Shown: positions 1 to 8,957, counted from the first letter of the stretch. The stretch is 64,000 nt of DNA from Pontibacter mangrovi (GCF_006385705.1 NZ_VFRQ01000002.1:248001-312000), one strand, 5' to 3'. Translations and numbers: made by a program. The notes: generated by a model from the sequence alone, not told the origin.

Positions 1-2
1 GC

Positions 3-437
3 AACCAGTGGCAAGATGGCTACCCTAACCCGGAGGTGATACAGAAAGACATAGAAACGGATGCCGGCTACGTGCTAACCGCCAACGAGGACATAGCGGG
101 CTACGTGGCCGTGCTGGTTAACGACGAGCCCGAGTATGACAACATCCGGGGCAAGTGGCTGACAAACGCAGACTTTGTGGTGTTTCACAGAGTGGCTATT
201 TCAGAACAGTATTTGGGGCAGGGCCTGGCCAAAAAGCTTCTTCAGTTTATAGAGGAACTGGCGTCTAGTAAAGGTATACACAGCATTAAGGCAGACACGA
301 ACTTTGACAATGTGCCGATGCTGAAAATTTTTGAAAAGTCGGGTTATACGTACTGCGGCGAAGTATACTTTAGAGGAAGCCCCCGGAAAGCCTATGAAAA
401 AGTGCTGTCCTCGATTGATGGCAGTAAGCCCTATTAA
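3..437 (+). CDS. GNAT family N-acetyltransferase (5' partial)
   Basis: The reading frame is open to the left edge, and the residues before the first possible GTG at 36 (NQWQDGYPNPEVI) look like normal GNAT N-terminal sequence, so the gene begins outside the window. The visible 144 residues hold the acetyl-CoA binding part of the fold: the strand with FHRVAISEQYLGQGLAKKLL (consensus R/Q-x-x-G-x-G/A) and, after it, a C-terminal block ending in FEKSGYTYCGEVYFRG. GNAT enzymes move an acetyl group from acetyl-CoA to an amine. The substrate cannot be told from sequence. The N-terminal substrate-binding part is missing here because of the window edge, not because the gene is broken. Confidence 0.85.
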   Translation, partial: NQWQDGYPNPEVIQKDIETDAGYVLTANEDIAGYVAVLVNDEPEYDNIRGKWLTNADFVVFHRVAISEQYLGQGLAKKLLQFIEELASSKGIHSIKADTNFDNVPMLKIFEKSGYTYCGEVYFRGSPRKAYEKVLSSIDGSKPY

Positions 438-557
438 AAGGTGTTTCTGCAACGGCAACGGCAGTAGACCAGCCACTAAATCATGCTTAGCTACAAAGGC
501 AGGCGCAAACTGCAGCGCCGTTTACAAGAGATCAACTTAAAATAACCATACCTATAT

Positions 558-836
558 ATGTACTACATCCTTTTCTACAAAACCACGGAAGACTACCTCG
601 AAAAACGCGGCGCATACCGCCCCGAGCACCTGGACATGATCAACAAGGCCCACGAAAAAGGCGAGCTGGTGATGGCCGGCGCCCTGGCAGAGCCAGCCGA
701 CGGCGCCGTGCTGATCTTTAAAGGCGACAGCCCGCAGGCAGCCGAGTCCTTTGCCCAAAACGACCCGTATGTAAAGAACGGCCTGATACGCGAGTGGCAG
801 GTGCGCCAATGGACGGTAGTTGCCGGAGGCGAGTAA
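558..836 (+). CDS. YciI family protein
   Basis: A 92-residue protein with the compact ferredoxin-like alpha/beta fold of YciI proteins: an N-terminal strand MYYILFYKTTEDYLEKR, the conserved RPEHLDMINKAHEKGELVMAGALAEPADGAVLIF core and a C-terminal DPYVKNGLI..WxVRxW. The conserved His (about residue 24) and Asp (DP, about residue 71) that form the putative active site in this family are present. The length is normal. YciI proteins have no firmly known reaction, and some act in degradation pathways or as dimeric domains. It lies between a GNAT gene and a sulfurtransferase, with no clear operon link. Confidence 0.85.
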   Translation: MYYILFYKTTEDYLEKRGAYRPEHLDMINKAHEKGELVMAGALAEPADGAVLIFKGDSPQAAESFAQNDPYVKNGLIREWQVRQWTVVAGGE

Positions 837-913
837 ATCATCTATTTCAAACTCCGGGGCCAGCGTTTATACTTGTCCCGGAGCTTGGCTCTTAAACCTA
901 AGCCTATAAAACT

Positions 914-1756
914 ATGAAGCCCATCATCAAGCCACAGGAACTGGCGCCGCTCCTTCCGCAGGAAAACCTTATACTTATTGATGCCCGCTCCGGCCCCACC
1001 GCCCGCGACAAGTATAAAAACGAGCACCTGCAGGGCGCCCTCTTTGCCGATCTGGAAACAGACCTGGCAAGGCCAACGGATAACCCTGCAGTGGGTGGCA
1101 GGCACCCGCTGCCAAGCCCTGCGGAGTTTGCAGCATTTCTAGGGCAGCTAGGGATAACTCCTGAGAGCCGGGTGGTGGTGTACGATGATATGAGCGGGGC
1201 CAACGCCGCGGCCCGTTTCTGGTGGATGCTGCGTGCCCTGGGCCACCAAAACGTGCAGGTGCTGGATGGCGGGTATGAGGCAACCAAAGAGGCCGGCCTG
1301 CCGGTTAGCAGCCAAACAGAGCAGCCCCACCCGCAGCCGCCTTACCCGCAACACGGCTGGCAGCTGCCCATGGCTACCGTAGAAGAAGTAGAGCAGGCCG
1401 CCCAAAACCCCGACAACCTGGTGATAGACGTTCGCGCCGCCGCCCGTTTCCGCGGCGAGGTAGAGCCCATAGACCTGGTAGCCGGCCATATCCCGGGTGC
1501 GGTAAACATCCCCTATACTTCCAACCTCGACAGCAAAGGCTTTTACCTGCCGCAGGAGGAGCTGCGCACAAAGTATGAAAACGCCCTCGGTAACAGAAAG
1601 CCAGAGAAGGTGACGGTGCACTGCGGCTCCGGCGTTACCGCCTGCCACACGCTGCTGGCCATGGATTATGCCGGGCTGGAGATGCCCAAACTATACGTCG
1701 GCTCCTGGAGCGAGTGGTCGAGGAGCGGGCGCACGATTGGCACCGGAGAGGAGTAA
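914..1756 (+). CDS. sseA: Sulfurtransferase, 3-mercaptopyruvate type
   Basis: A 280-residue protein with two tandem rhodanese domains, the normal length for this family. The N-terminal domain (about 5-125) is structural. The C-terminal domain (about 155-275) carries the active loop CGSGVT with the persulfide cysteine at residue 237. The loop CGSGVT, rather than the CRxGxR loop of thiosulfate sulfurtransferases, points to 3-mercaptopyruvate as sulfur donor. The CRGEVEP-like segment appears here as FRGEVEPIDLVAGHIPGAVNIP, typical for SseA. There is no signal peptide, so the enzyme should be cytoplasmic. A short inverted repeat (about 851-886) lies just upstream. Confidence 0.93.
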   Translation: MKPIIKPQELAPLLPQENLILIDARSGPTARDKYKNEHLQGALFADLETDLARPTDNPAVGGRHPLPSPAEFAAFLGQLGITPESRVVVYDDMSGANAAARFWWMLRALGHQNVQVLDGGYEATKEAGLPVSSQTEQPHPQPPYPQHGWQLPMATVEEVEQAAQNPDNLVIDVRAAARFRGEVEPIDLVAGHIPGAVNIPYTSNLDSKGFYLPQEELRTKYENALGNRKPEKVTVHCGSGVTACHTLLAMDYAGLEMPKLYVGSWSEWSRSGRTIGTGEE

Positions 1757-1768
1757 AGTATAGCTGCG

Positions 1769-2146
1769 CTATTCTACCTTTTTTGTGTCGATGGGCAGTG
1801 GGGCCTCTGTGGGGGTAATGGCGCTGGCGGCCTTGCGTGAGGGGTTCAGGTGGCGGCGGTGCTTCATGCCCTCCAGCCGCGCCTCCACCTCATACTTGTT
1901 GTTGTAGTAGCCCACCCGCCACGACTCCTGCAGGTATAGCCACAGAAACCGAAAAAAGCCATGCTCCCGGAACTGCCGGATATGGCACAGCTCATGCGCC
2001 ACCCAGCCCTCATCTTTCAGAAAGGCTTCCCGGCTCACGCCGCTCAGGTGAATCGTTTTGCCCAGCACCATCGCCACGTTGCTGCTCTTCAGCACCAGGC
2101 GGGCAATGCGGGCAAACAACGAGCGCTCCACAACTTTATATTCCAT
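1769..2146 (-). CDS. DUF4157-like HExxH protein
   Basis: A 125-residue protein with an HELCH motif (residues 51-55) in the context GWVAHELCHIRQFREHGFFRFLWLYLQE, the zinc-peptidase-like signature seen in DUF4157-type proteins of Bacteroidota. Further C-terminal, YYNNKYEVEARLEGMKHR provides a Glu-rich helix that could supply the third metal ligand. The last 25 residues are low-complexity. There is no signal peptide. Whether it cuts peptides is unknown, because many small members of this group are only predicted. It converges on the sulfurtransferase gene (12 bases between stops) and diverges from the NlpC/P60 gene. Confidence 0.7.
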   Translation of the reverse strand: MEYKVVERSLFARIARLVLKSSNVAMVLGKTIHLSGVSREAFLKDEGWVAHELCHIRQFREHGFFRFLWLYLQESWRVGYYNNKYEVEARLEGMKHRRHLNPSRKAASAITPTEAPLPIDTKKVE

Positions 2147-2260
2147 AGCTCTAGCTAAAATAGTACTGCCTATACCACCCTTATACTTGCCTGCAGTGCC
2201 ACAATGTTGCCCCCGGCCACCTAAAATTGCCTTGGCTTATACTTTGCAGCTATCAGACTG

Positions 2261-2292
2261 TTTGGCACTTAAGCAGATAAGGTGTAATTTTG
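2261..2292 (+). promoter_or_regulatory. Promoter for the NlpC/P60 gene
   Basis: TTTG at 2261-2264, a 20-base spacer and TAATTTTG at 2285-2292 fit the Bacteroidetes sigma consensus TTTG-N19-TAnnTTTG. Transcription would begin near 2299, about 80 bases before the ATG at 2381. Confidence 0.6.
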
Positions 2293-2380
2293 CACCGGAC
2301 AGCGGAAGCTAACTGCACCAAAATCAGGAGCTTTAGCCTGCCCCTTAAGCTGCCCTGGCGGCTCGGCAAAATATCATTCT

Positions 2381-2995
2381 ATGAAAAAGGCGATCATACT
2401 TAGCGCGTTGGCTGTTTTGGCTACGGTACTGTCGTACTTTTACGAAGTAGCCCCTGCTGCGCCCGAGCAGGCTGCCCTGCCGGTTGCCGTTACGCCCTAT
2501 GCCATCAACTCACCGGATGACATGCTGCGCGCGCTGGAGGCAAGCCCCCTGCAGCCGGACGAAGAGCCGGTTACACCGCCCGAGGAGTACTTCGTAAAGA
2601 AACTGGGCCTCCGGTTCAGGAACCCCGATTACCGCGCACTGGTGGAGGCCGCCTCTAAATGGATTGGCACCCCTTACCGCTACGGCAGCAGCAGCAAGCA
2701 CGGCACCGACTGCTCAGGCTTCGTCACCAGCCTCTACCGCGAAGTATACGGCATTCGGCTGAACCGCAGCTCCAACTCCATGTTCCGCAACATCACCCAC
2801 GTCAGGAAAGACAGCGTACGCACCGGCGACCTGGTGTTCTTCCGCCGCAGCCCCAAAGGTCCCGTGTTCCACGTGGGCATCTACCTGAAAAACAATAAGT
2901 TCATTCACTCGGCTACCAGCAAAGGCGTAATGGTTAGCTCTCTTTCTGAGCCATACTTCCGCAACCGCTACTTTGCCGCCGGCAGGGTAAATTAA
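2381..2995 (+). CDS. NlpC/P60 (C40) peptidoglycan hydrolase
   Basis: A 204-residue secreted or membrane-anchored cell-wall hydrolase. Residues 1-25 form a hydrophobic N-terminal segment (MKKAIILSALAVLATVLSYF). A linker of about 55 residues rich in Pro and Glu follows. Then comes an NlpC/P60 domain (about 85-204) with the catalytic cysteine at residue 111 in TDCSGFV and the catalytic histidine at residue 164 in FHVGIYL. Family members cut gamma-D-glutamyl to diamino acid bonds in peptidoglycan stem peptides. It acts in the periplasm. It is a single gene behind a good promoter (2261-2292). Confidence 0.92.
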   Translation: MKKAIILSALAVLATVLSYFYEVAPAAPEQAALPVAVTPYAINSPDDMLRALEASPLQPDEEPVTPPEEYFVKKLGLRFRNPDYRALVEAASKWIGTPYRYGSSSKHGTDCSGFVTSLYREVYGIRLNRSSNSMFRNITHVRKDSVRTGDLVFFRRSPKGPVFHVGIYLKNNKFIHSATSKGVMVSSLSEPYFRNRYFAAGRVN

Positions 2996-3199
2996 GCCTT
3001 TCCTTCGCGAGGCTATACGCCAAGCACTGTTCCGCCAACGCATGGCGAGCTGGTTGCCCGCTGCCTGCCAGCTTTTTATGCCCAAACCATAACAATTTTA
3101 TAGGGAGCAAGTATAGGAAGGTTACCGTATGTTTAAGCAAATTGCACCTGAATTGGCAGTAGCCCAGGAAAAGCAACACACGAACAAGCAAGCAGAAGC

Positions 3200-3751
3200 A
3201 TGACAGAGAACAGAGGCCCGGAAGGCAAAAAAGTGGCACAAAGCGCCATCTTCAAGAAAATACTGGAAAAAGCGGAAGGCTACCTGAAGCACCCGTCAGA
3301 GGTGGCCAAACTAATAAGCGAAACGCTGAAAAAGGCCACGGCCAAAAAAGGCGTGGGGGCCATTGCAGGCGAAGTATGGGAAAACCTGCAGCTGCTTACG
3401 CGCATGCTAAAAGCAGCCAGCTCCGGCGAGTACAAAGGCATTCCTACGGCTACCCTGGTAGGCGGTGTGGCCGTGCTGCTTTATTTTCTGATGCCGATAG
3501 ACGTGATCCCGGACGTGATTCCGGTGATCGGCCTGCTGGACGACGCCAGCCTGTTGGCCTGGTTTATGGCCAGCATCAAAACCGAGCTGGATAAGTTTAA
3601 GGAGTGGGAGGCCACGCGCCCCATAAAGGTAAACGACCAGGAGCCCGCCGCCAGCCCCGAAAAGCACGAGGCAGACATATCCTTCGGCACGCCCAAGTAT
3701 AGCGACCGCGCTGCCGGCGATGTGCAAACTAACACGAACCCGACCATTTAA
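3200..3751 (+). CDS. YkvA-like membrane protein (DUF1232)
   Basis: A 183-residue protein with a DUF1232 core at about 72-125: a hydrophobic helix (TLVGGVAVLLYFLMP) followed by the signature PIDVIPDVIPVIGLLDDA and a second helix. The N-terminal 70 residues are Lys-rich and helical, and the C-terminal 50 are hydrophilic and probably disordered. The family is widespread and its molecular role is not established. The short gene at 3768 follows after 16 bases and both end at the terminator at 4003-4045, so they are probably co-transcribed. Confidence 0.85.
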   Translation: MTENRGPEGKKVAQSAIFKKILEKAEGYLKHPSEVAKLISETLKKATAKKGVGAIAGEVWENLQLLTRMLKAASSGEYKGIPTATLVGGVAVLLYFLMPIDVIPDVIPVIGLLDDASLLAWFMASIKTELDKFKEWEATRPIKVNDQEPAASPEKHEADISFGTPKYSDRAAGDVQTNTNPTI

Positions 3752-3767
3752 CGAAGCAAACGCACCT

Positions 3768-3986
3768 ATGGAAACGAACAAGGAGAACAGTAAGAAGCAG
3801 GAGAAAAAGCCCGAGAAGCAGCAAAAGCAGCCGCGCGACTGGCATTCCTCCGAAGGGCACCACGCCAGCGGCGAAGGCACTGCCACCTCTACGCATGAGG
3901 CCAGCGAGCGCGCCGCCACCACCGACAGCAGCCGCGAGCCCAAAAACCCGAACGATGATTTACCCACCGGCGGCAACGTCCGGTAA
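3768..3986 (+). CDS. Hypothetical hydrophilic protein
   Basis: A 72-residue, low-complexity protein (METNKENSKKQEKKPEKQQK...) made almost only of Lys, Glu, Gln, Ser, Thr and Pro, with no hydrophobic core, probably disordered. The in-frame ATG at 3768 is preferred over an upstream ATG at 3720 that lies inside the YkvA-like gene. Such short disordered proteins next to DUF1232 genes are not functionally understood. It is supported by its position between the YkvA stop and a strong terminator rather than by homology. Confidence 0.55.
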   Translation: METNKENSKKQEKKPEKQQKQPRDWHSSEGHHASGEGTATSTHEASERAATTDSSREPKNPNDDLPTGGNVR

Positions 3987-4002
3987 AAAACCTTTTAAAA
4001 CC

Positions 4003-4045
4003 ACAGCATCGGCAGGCCACAGCGCCTCTGCCGATGCTGTTTTTC
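4003..4045 (+). terminator. Rho-independent terminator
   Basis: Perfect 13-bp stem (ACAGCATCGGCAG at 4003-4015 with 4028-4040), 12-base loop, followed by TTTTT. It closes the YkvA-like unit. Confidence 0.92.
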
Positions 4046-4202
4046 TTGTACTTTATTCAGCTTTCCCTATTCATACCTGAGGCCTTTCTGCGCCGCATTC
4101 CTTTGCCTAACTCCCTAAAATATATCACAATACAAATACATTAATTTAAATTAAAAGAGATAAAAGCTTCTGCCTTAGTCTTTTTTTAATTAAATTAATA
4201 CC

Positions 4203-4210
4203 TATCTTTG
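4203..4210 (+). promoter_or_regulatory. -7 element upstream of the YgjP-like gene
   Basis: TATCTTTG fits TAnnTTTG. The -33 position is a T-run rather than TTTG, in a strongly A/T-rich stretch (4110-4210). Transcription would start near 4217, about 27 bases before the GTG start at 4244. Confidence 0.5.
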
Positions 4211-4243
4211 GGACATAGAATTTTGTACTTTAACTTTTAGCCA

Positions 4244-4984
4244 GTGTCTTCATCATTCTTACGTCTTACATCCGTCAACTTGCATATCGACGGTATAGGC
4301 AAGGTGCTGTTTGAGCGGAGCGACAAAGCTAAGCGACTGAGCATCAGCGTACGCCCGTTAAAAGGGGTGCGGGTGGCAGTACCGCCGCACATCAGCTTCG
4401 AGAAAGCGGAGCAGCTTATCTATACCAAAGCCGACTGGATCAAGGAGCACCAGGCGCGCATGCAGCAGCAGGAGCAAAAGGTAACCGCCTACGACCACAA
4501 CAGTGCGTTCAGGACCAGGAACCACACGCTGCGCCTGCTTACCCATGCCCGCTACGATATGCGCTGCGTTATCCAAAGTGGCTACATCGACGTGTTTTAC
4601 CCCGCGTTTAAGGAAGTAGGCGACCCGGATGTGCAGAAGTTTATCCGGAAATCCATTGAGGAGGTTTACCGCAAGGAGGCAAAGGAATACCTGCCGCAGC
4701 GGGTGGCCTACTTTGCCGAAAAGTTCGGGTTTAGCTACCAGAACGTCTTCATCAAGAACGCCAAGAGCCGCTGGGGCAGCTGCTCGCACACCAACAACAT
4801 CAACCTGAACCTGCACCTGATGCGCCTGCCAGACGCTCTCTGCGATTACGTGATCCTGCACGAGCTGGCCCACACCGTGGAGAAGAACCACGGCCCCCGC
4901 TTCTGGTCGCTGCTGGACAAGGTGTGCGGCGATGCCAAAGGCCTCGACAAAAAACTGAAGGCTTACCGAATTTCCATCTTCTAA
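4244..4984 (+). CDS. YgjP-like zinc metallopeptidase (M48/DUF45)
   Basis: A 246-residue protein of the YgjP/SprT-like group. The N-terminal part (about 15-110) is the variable beta-rich region. The C-terminal half holds WGSC at residues 177-180 (in SRWGSCSHTNNINLN), the zinc-binding HELAH at 206-210 and KNHGPRFW, which supplies the third ligand. These are the hallmarks of the family often annotated as M48 or DUF45 metalloprotease. No signal peptide is seen, so it should be cytoplasmic. The substrate is unknown. The start is a GTG placed just after the -7 box at 4203. It is a single gene. Confidence 0.88.
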   Translation: MSSSFLRLTSVNLHIDGIGKVLFERSDKAKRLSISVRPLKGVRVAVPPHISFEKAEQLIYTKADWIKEHQARMQQQEQKVTAYDHNSAFRTRNHTLRLLTHARYDMRCVIQSGYIDVFYPAFKEVGDPDVQKFIRKSIEEVYRKEAKEYLPQRVAYFAEKFGFSYQNVFIKNAKSRWGSCSHTNNINLNLHLMRLPDALCDYVILHELAHTVEKNHGPRFWSLLDKVCGDAKGLDKKLKAYRISIF

Positions 4985-5226
4985 AGCACTGCCTATTGCC
5001 CTACTTTACAAAATAGAGTTATACTTACGGCATGATAACAAACTGGCAACGGCCCCGGCTGCTGCTCCATAGTATAGTGCTGCCTTATTGGCTGATGTGC
5101 ATGCCTTATTTATACAGCTTAAACCTCACCCTAACGCCTACCAGGAGGGGAATCTGCCTGTAGATAAGTGAAAGAGAGTGCGCACGGACCAGCTGGTATT
5201 GGTGCAGTAAACGGACAGAACATCAA
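4985..5226. other. Intergenic, no gene seen
   Basis: About 240 bases between the YgjP-like gene and the end of the efflux operon. No conserved ORF or RNA is recognisable. It holds one copy of TATACTT (about 5022) and is otherwise unremarkable. Confidence 0.6.
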
Positions 5227-5258
5227 AAAAGCGCTGCAGAACTAACTGCAGCGCTTTT
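5225..5258 (-). terminator. Terminator of the efflux operon
   Basis: A 13-bp perfect stem (5227-5239 with 5246-5258, AAAAGCGCTGCAG) with a 6-base loop. On the minus strand the stem runs into a T-run (A5225-5230 on the plus strand), so it ends the tolC-to-ACP operon. It could also work in the other direction. Confidence 0.88.
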
Positions 5259-5285
5259 GCTTTTAGAGGGTTATACTTGGTTAGG

Positions 5286-5537
5286 TCACTCTGCCGGGCT
5301 GAGGGCGTGCAGCGCAACGGCATCCACAAAGTCGCGCACCTTGTCTATCTGCACCTCATCCGGAATGATGATCTGAAAGCTTTTCTCCAGCTCCAGAATG
5401 ATATCCACCACATCCACCATATCAAAGCCAAAGTCTTGCAACAGACGGTCGGCCCACAGGCGGTCGGCTTTTATCTCTTTTGTTTTGCTAATGATGCGGA
5501 TAACCTCCCGCTCAATAGCAGTGTTCGTAGCAATCAT
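5286..5537 (-). CDS. Acyl-carrier-protein-like, lacks attachment Ser
   Basis: An 83-residue four-helix protein with the pattern of an acyl carrier protein: a first helix, the acidic helix II DMVDVVDIILELEKSF, then IPDEVQIDKVRDFVDAV. In true carriers helix II starts with DSL, and the serine holds phosphopantetheine. Here the codon is ATG, giving DMVD with Met40 in place of Ser, so the protein cannot carry an acyl group in the normal way. It is the last gene of the efflux operon, 6 bases after the RND pump stop and just before the operon terminator. A non-acylated structural or regulatory role, or a partner of the pump, is possible but is inference. It is unlikely to be the fatty-acid AcpP. Confidence 0.75.
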   Translation of the reverse strand: MIATNTAIEREVIRIISKTKEIKADRLWADRLLQDFGFDMVDVVDIILELEKSFQIIIPDEVQIDKVRDFVDAVALHALSPAE

Positions 5538-5543
5538 AGTAGT

Positions 5544-8500
5544 TTAAACTGTGTATTCTCTAACTTTTCCGTTTACGGGCTGCCCCTGCTGCTTTAGCTT
5601 CAGGGCGCCGCGCTTTTCTTTGCTTATCACGCGGTCTTTCAGCTTCTCGTTCAGCAAATACATCACTGGCACGATCAGCAGCGTAACGATGGTAGCAAAT
5701 CCGAGGCCAAAGATAATAGTCCAGGCCAAAGGTCCCCAAAAAGCGGCGCTATCTCCGCCCATAAAAAACCCGGCCTTAAACTCGGTGAACAAAGTATAAA
5801 AGTTGAGGTTTATGCCCAGCGCCAGCGGGATGAGGCCAAGTATGGTAGCTGTGGCTGTTAGCAGCACCGGGTTCAGGCGCGTTTTGCCTGCCTCCACAAT
5901 CGCCTCTTTCAGCTCCCGCCCTTCGTCCAGCAGAATGTCCGTAAATTCCACGATCAGGATGCCGTTCTTCACCACAATGCCCGCCAGCGCCACAATGCCC
6001 ACGCCTGTCATCACCACCGAGGCATCCATGCCAAAGATGGAGAAGCCCAGCAGCACGCCGATGATCGAGAACAGCACCTCCGACAGAATGATGAACGGCT
6101 TGGACACCGAGTTAAACTGCGTAACCAGGATCAGGAAGATGATGCAGAAAGCAGCCACCAGCGCCACCAGCAGAAACTGGCCTGTCTCCTGCTGCTCTTC
6201 CTGCTCGCCGCCCATACTTATCTCGTAGCCCTCCGGCGTATCAAAGTTCTGCAGCGACTCCTGGATCTGCTGCACCACCTCGTTGGCGTTGTAGCCATTC
6301 AGCACGTTCGACTCCAGGGTAACCACGCGCTTCAGGTCTTTGCGCTTAATGCCGCCATAAGAGGTGGAGTACTCCAGGTCTGCCACTGAGGAGAGGGGTA
6401 TCTGGCGGATAAGGCCGCTGTTCATGTCGCGGTAGGTGATGCGCATGTCCAGCAGGGCGTCGATGTTATCGCGGTACGGCTCGGCGTAGCGCACCTGTAT
6501 CGGGTACTCGTCCTCGTCGCGCTTAAACTTGGAGGCTTCCATGCCAAAGATAGCGGTGCGCATCTCCTGCCCTATCTGGCCTGTGCTAATGCCCTCGCGG
6601 TTGGCGCGCTCCCGGTCTATGTTGATAACGATCTCGGGCTTGCTGTCCTCCAGGTCGGAGCGCAGTTCCTCTATCCCGCCAATGTTCTGCTGGTCTATGT
6701 ACTGCTCCACCTGCTTCGATAGTTTGATCAGGCCCTCAAAGTCTTCTCCGGCCACCTCTATGCTGATAGGTTTGCCCACCGGCGGGCCATTCTGCTCTTT
6801 ATCCACGGTGATGTCTGCGCCGGGTATACCTTTCACCGCCTCCCGGATCTCGTTCAGGTAGGCGCCGGAGCTTTTGCCGGTCTGGCGGTCTTTATACTCC
6901 ACGAAGGCAACCGTTATTTTGCCCTTATGCGATTGCGCGGTGGTAGAGCGGTCGTTCTGGTCGCCGGCACCGATGGCCACGTTTGAGATCACCGACTCCA
7001 CATCCGGGTTATCCCGCCCGATCACGCTGTAGACTCGCTTCTCCACCAGCTTCGTCACAGAGTCTGTCACGGCCTGGTCGGTACCCACCGGCATGTTGAT
7101 GTAAGTATAGACAAAGTTTGGATCGCTGCTCGGGAAGAACTCCACTTTAGGCGGGCGGATTATGGTCAGGGCAACCGAAACGAATAACAGCGCGATGATC
7201 CCTGAGAACACCCAGACAGGGCGCCAGCCCACCAGCATCCAGCGCAGCAGCCGCTCGTAGCCCGACATAAAGCGGGGCAGCACGCGCTCCTGAAAGCCTT
7301 TTATCCAGCCGGCAAAAACATACTTGTTTAGCAGCACCAGCACCACAAACAGCATGATCAGGTTGGCAGTGCCATACCAGCCCACGATGTAGCCTAAGGC
7401 CGCCACCACGATAGCCACACTTGCCACGATCCAGAAAATGCGGCGGGAGCGCGGCGTACTAACGTTTTCCGCATCGCGCTTCATAAACGACACCGCAAAC
7501 ACCGGGTTGATGATAAAGGCCACCAGCAGCGACGACATGAGCGTAACGATGAGCGTGATGGGCAGGAAGAACATAAACTTGCCTACAATGCCCGGCCAGA
7601 AAGCCAGCGGCAGAAACGGCGCCACGGTGGTAAGCGTACCCGCCAGCACCGGCACAAACACCTCGCCGGCCGCCACCTTCGCAGATTTCACGATGCTGAG
7701 GTTGGAAGTATGGTAGATGCGGTGCGTGTTTTCAATCACCACAATGGCATCGTCCACCACAATGCCCAGCGCCAGCAGGAACGAGAACAGCACGATCATG
7801 TTCAGCGAGAAGCCGAAGGTAGGCATAAGTATAAACGCCAGGAACATGGAGATCGGCACCGACAGGCCCACAAAAATGGCGTTAGTGGTACCCATAAAGA
7901 ACATCAGGATGATGGTTACCAGCACAAAGCCGATGATGATGGTGTTGATCAGGTCGTTCAGGGTATGGCGCGTGGTAGTGGACTGGTCGCCGGTGATGGT
8001 CACGTCCAGGTCAGCGGGCAGCGTAGCGCCTTGCATTTCCTCTATCGTCTCCCGTATCTTATCGGAGGCCTCGATCAGGTTCTCGCCGCTGCGCTTGATG
8101 ATGTTCAGCGTGATCACAGGCTTATCGCCCAAACGCGCGTAGCTTTCCTGCTCCTCAAAGCCCTCTTTTACCTCGGCAATGTCGCGCAGCTTTATGTTAG
8201 CCCCACCCAGCGACTTCAGCACGATGTCGCCTATCTTCTCAGGGTTTACGTATTGGCCCGTTACGCGCACCGAGCGCCTGGCCTCGCCCACGGTAACGTT
8301 GCCCCCGGAGATGGTCACGTTCTCGCGGGCAATGGCTGTGGCAATGTCGCTGAACGTCACCTGCGCGGCCTGCATCTTGTAAAGGTCCACGTTTACCTGC
8401 ACCTCCTTGTCCAGGGCGCCCACCATGTCTACGCGAGTTATCTCCGGGAAAGCCTCAAAGCGGTCCTGCAGGTCCTCGGCATAGGTTTTCAGTTGATCCA

Positions 8501-8957
8501 GGCTATAGTTGCCCGCCACGTTTACGTACATGATCGGGAACTCCGAGAAGTTGATCTCCTGGATGTTCGGCTCCTGGTCCAGGTCGGTGGGCAGGTCGGC
8601 GCGCGCCTTGTCCACGGCATCGCGCACCTGCTGCTTGGCCTCCGGCACCTCCACATCGGTGTTAAACTCTACGGTAATGATGGAGAAGTCCTGCATGGAG
8701 TTGGAGGTGATCTCCTTCACGCCGTTTATGGCCTTCAGCTCTTTTTCAATGGGCCTGGTAATGAGGTTTTCCATATCCGACGGCGAGGTGCCCGGATGTA
8801 TGGTGGCCACCATCACGGTCGGGATCACGATGTCCGGAAAGTTCTCCTTCTGCAGGTTTACATAAGAGAAGATGCCTGCCAGCGTAATGATGATGGTGAT
8901 GATATAGATGCTGGTCTTGTTGTCGATAGACCAGCTGGTTGGCTTAAACTCTTTCAT
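5544..8957 (-). CDS. RND efflux pump, inner-membrane permease
   Basis: A 1137-residue proton-driven exporter of the AcrB/MexB (HAE1-like) superfamily, somewhat longer than AcrB because of an extra hydrophobic segment in the middle (about 505-560). One transmembrane helix lies at the N-terminus. A large periplasmic loop follows, then helices 2-6 with the proton-relay pair Asp402-Asp403 in GIVVDDAIVVIEN. The second half repeats the layout, with Lys997 in GIVVKNGILIVEF. It would form the inner-membrane part of a tripartite pump with the adaptor (8976) and TolC-like (10160) genes directly upstream. Substrates cannot be read from sequence; the local TetR gene suggests induction by a toxic compound or lipid. 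Confidence 0.95.
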   Translation of the reverse strand: MKEFKPTSWSIDNKTSIYIITIIITLAGIFSYVNLQKENFPDIVIPTVMVATIHPGTSPSDMENLITRPIEKELKAINGVKEITSNSMQDFSIITVEFNTDVEVPEAKQQVRDAVDKARADLPTDLDQEPNIQEINFSEFPIMYVNVAGNYSLDQLKTYAEDLQDRFEAFPEITRVDMVGALDKEVQVNVDLYKMQAAQVTFSDIATAIARENVTISGGNVTVGEARRSVRVTGQYVNPEKIGDIVLKSLGGANIKLRDIAEVKEGFEEQESYARLGDKPVITLNIIKRSGENLIEASDKIRETIEEMQGATLPADLDVTITGDQSTTTRHTLNDLINTIIIGFVLVTIILMFFMGTTNAIFVGLSVPISMFLAFILMPTFGFSLNMIVLFSFLLALGIVVDDAIVVIENTHRIYHTSNLSIVKSAKVAAGEVFVPVLAGTLTTVAPFLPLAFWPGIVGKFMFFLPITLIVTLMSSLLVAFIINPVFAVSFMKRDAENVSTPRSRRIFWIVASVAIVVAALGYIVGWYGTANLIMLFVVLVLLNKYVFAGWIKGFQERVLPRFMSGYERLLRWMLVGWRPVWVFSGIIALLFVSVALTIIRPPKVEFFPSSDPNFVYTYINMPVGTDQAVTDSVTKLVEKRVYSVIGRDNPDVESVISNVAIGAGDQNDRSTTAQSHKGKITVAFVEYKDRQTGKSSGAYLNEIREAVKGIPGADITVDKEQNGPPVGKPISIEVAGEDFEGLIKLSKQVEQYIDQQNIGGIEELRSDLEDSKPEIVINIDRERANREGISTGQIGQEMRTAIFGMEASKFKRDEDEYPIQVRYAEPYRDNIDALLDMRITYRDMNSGLIRQIPLSSVADLEYSTSYGGIKRKDLKRVVTLESNVLNGYNANEVVQQIQESLQNFDTPEGYEISMGGEQEEQQETGQFLLVALVAAFCIIFLILVTQFNSVSKPFIILSEVLFSIIGVLLGFSIFGMDASVVMTGVGIVALAGIVVKNGILIVEFTDILLDEGRELKEAIVEAGKTRLNPVLLTATATILGLIPLALGINLNFYTLFTEFKAGFFMGGDSAAFWGPLAWTIIFGLGFATIVTLLIVPVMYLLNEKLKDRVISKEKRGALKLKQQGQPVNGKVREYTV

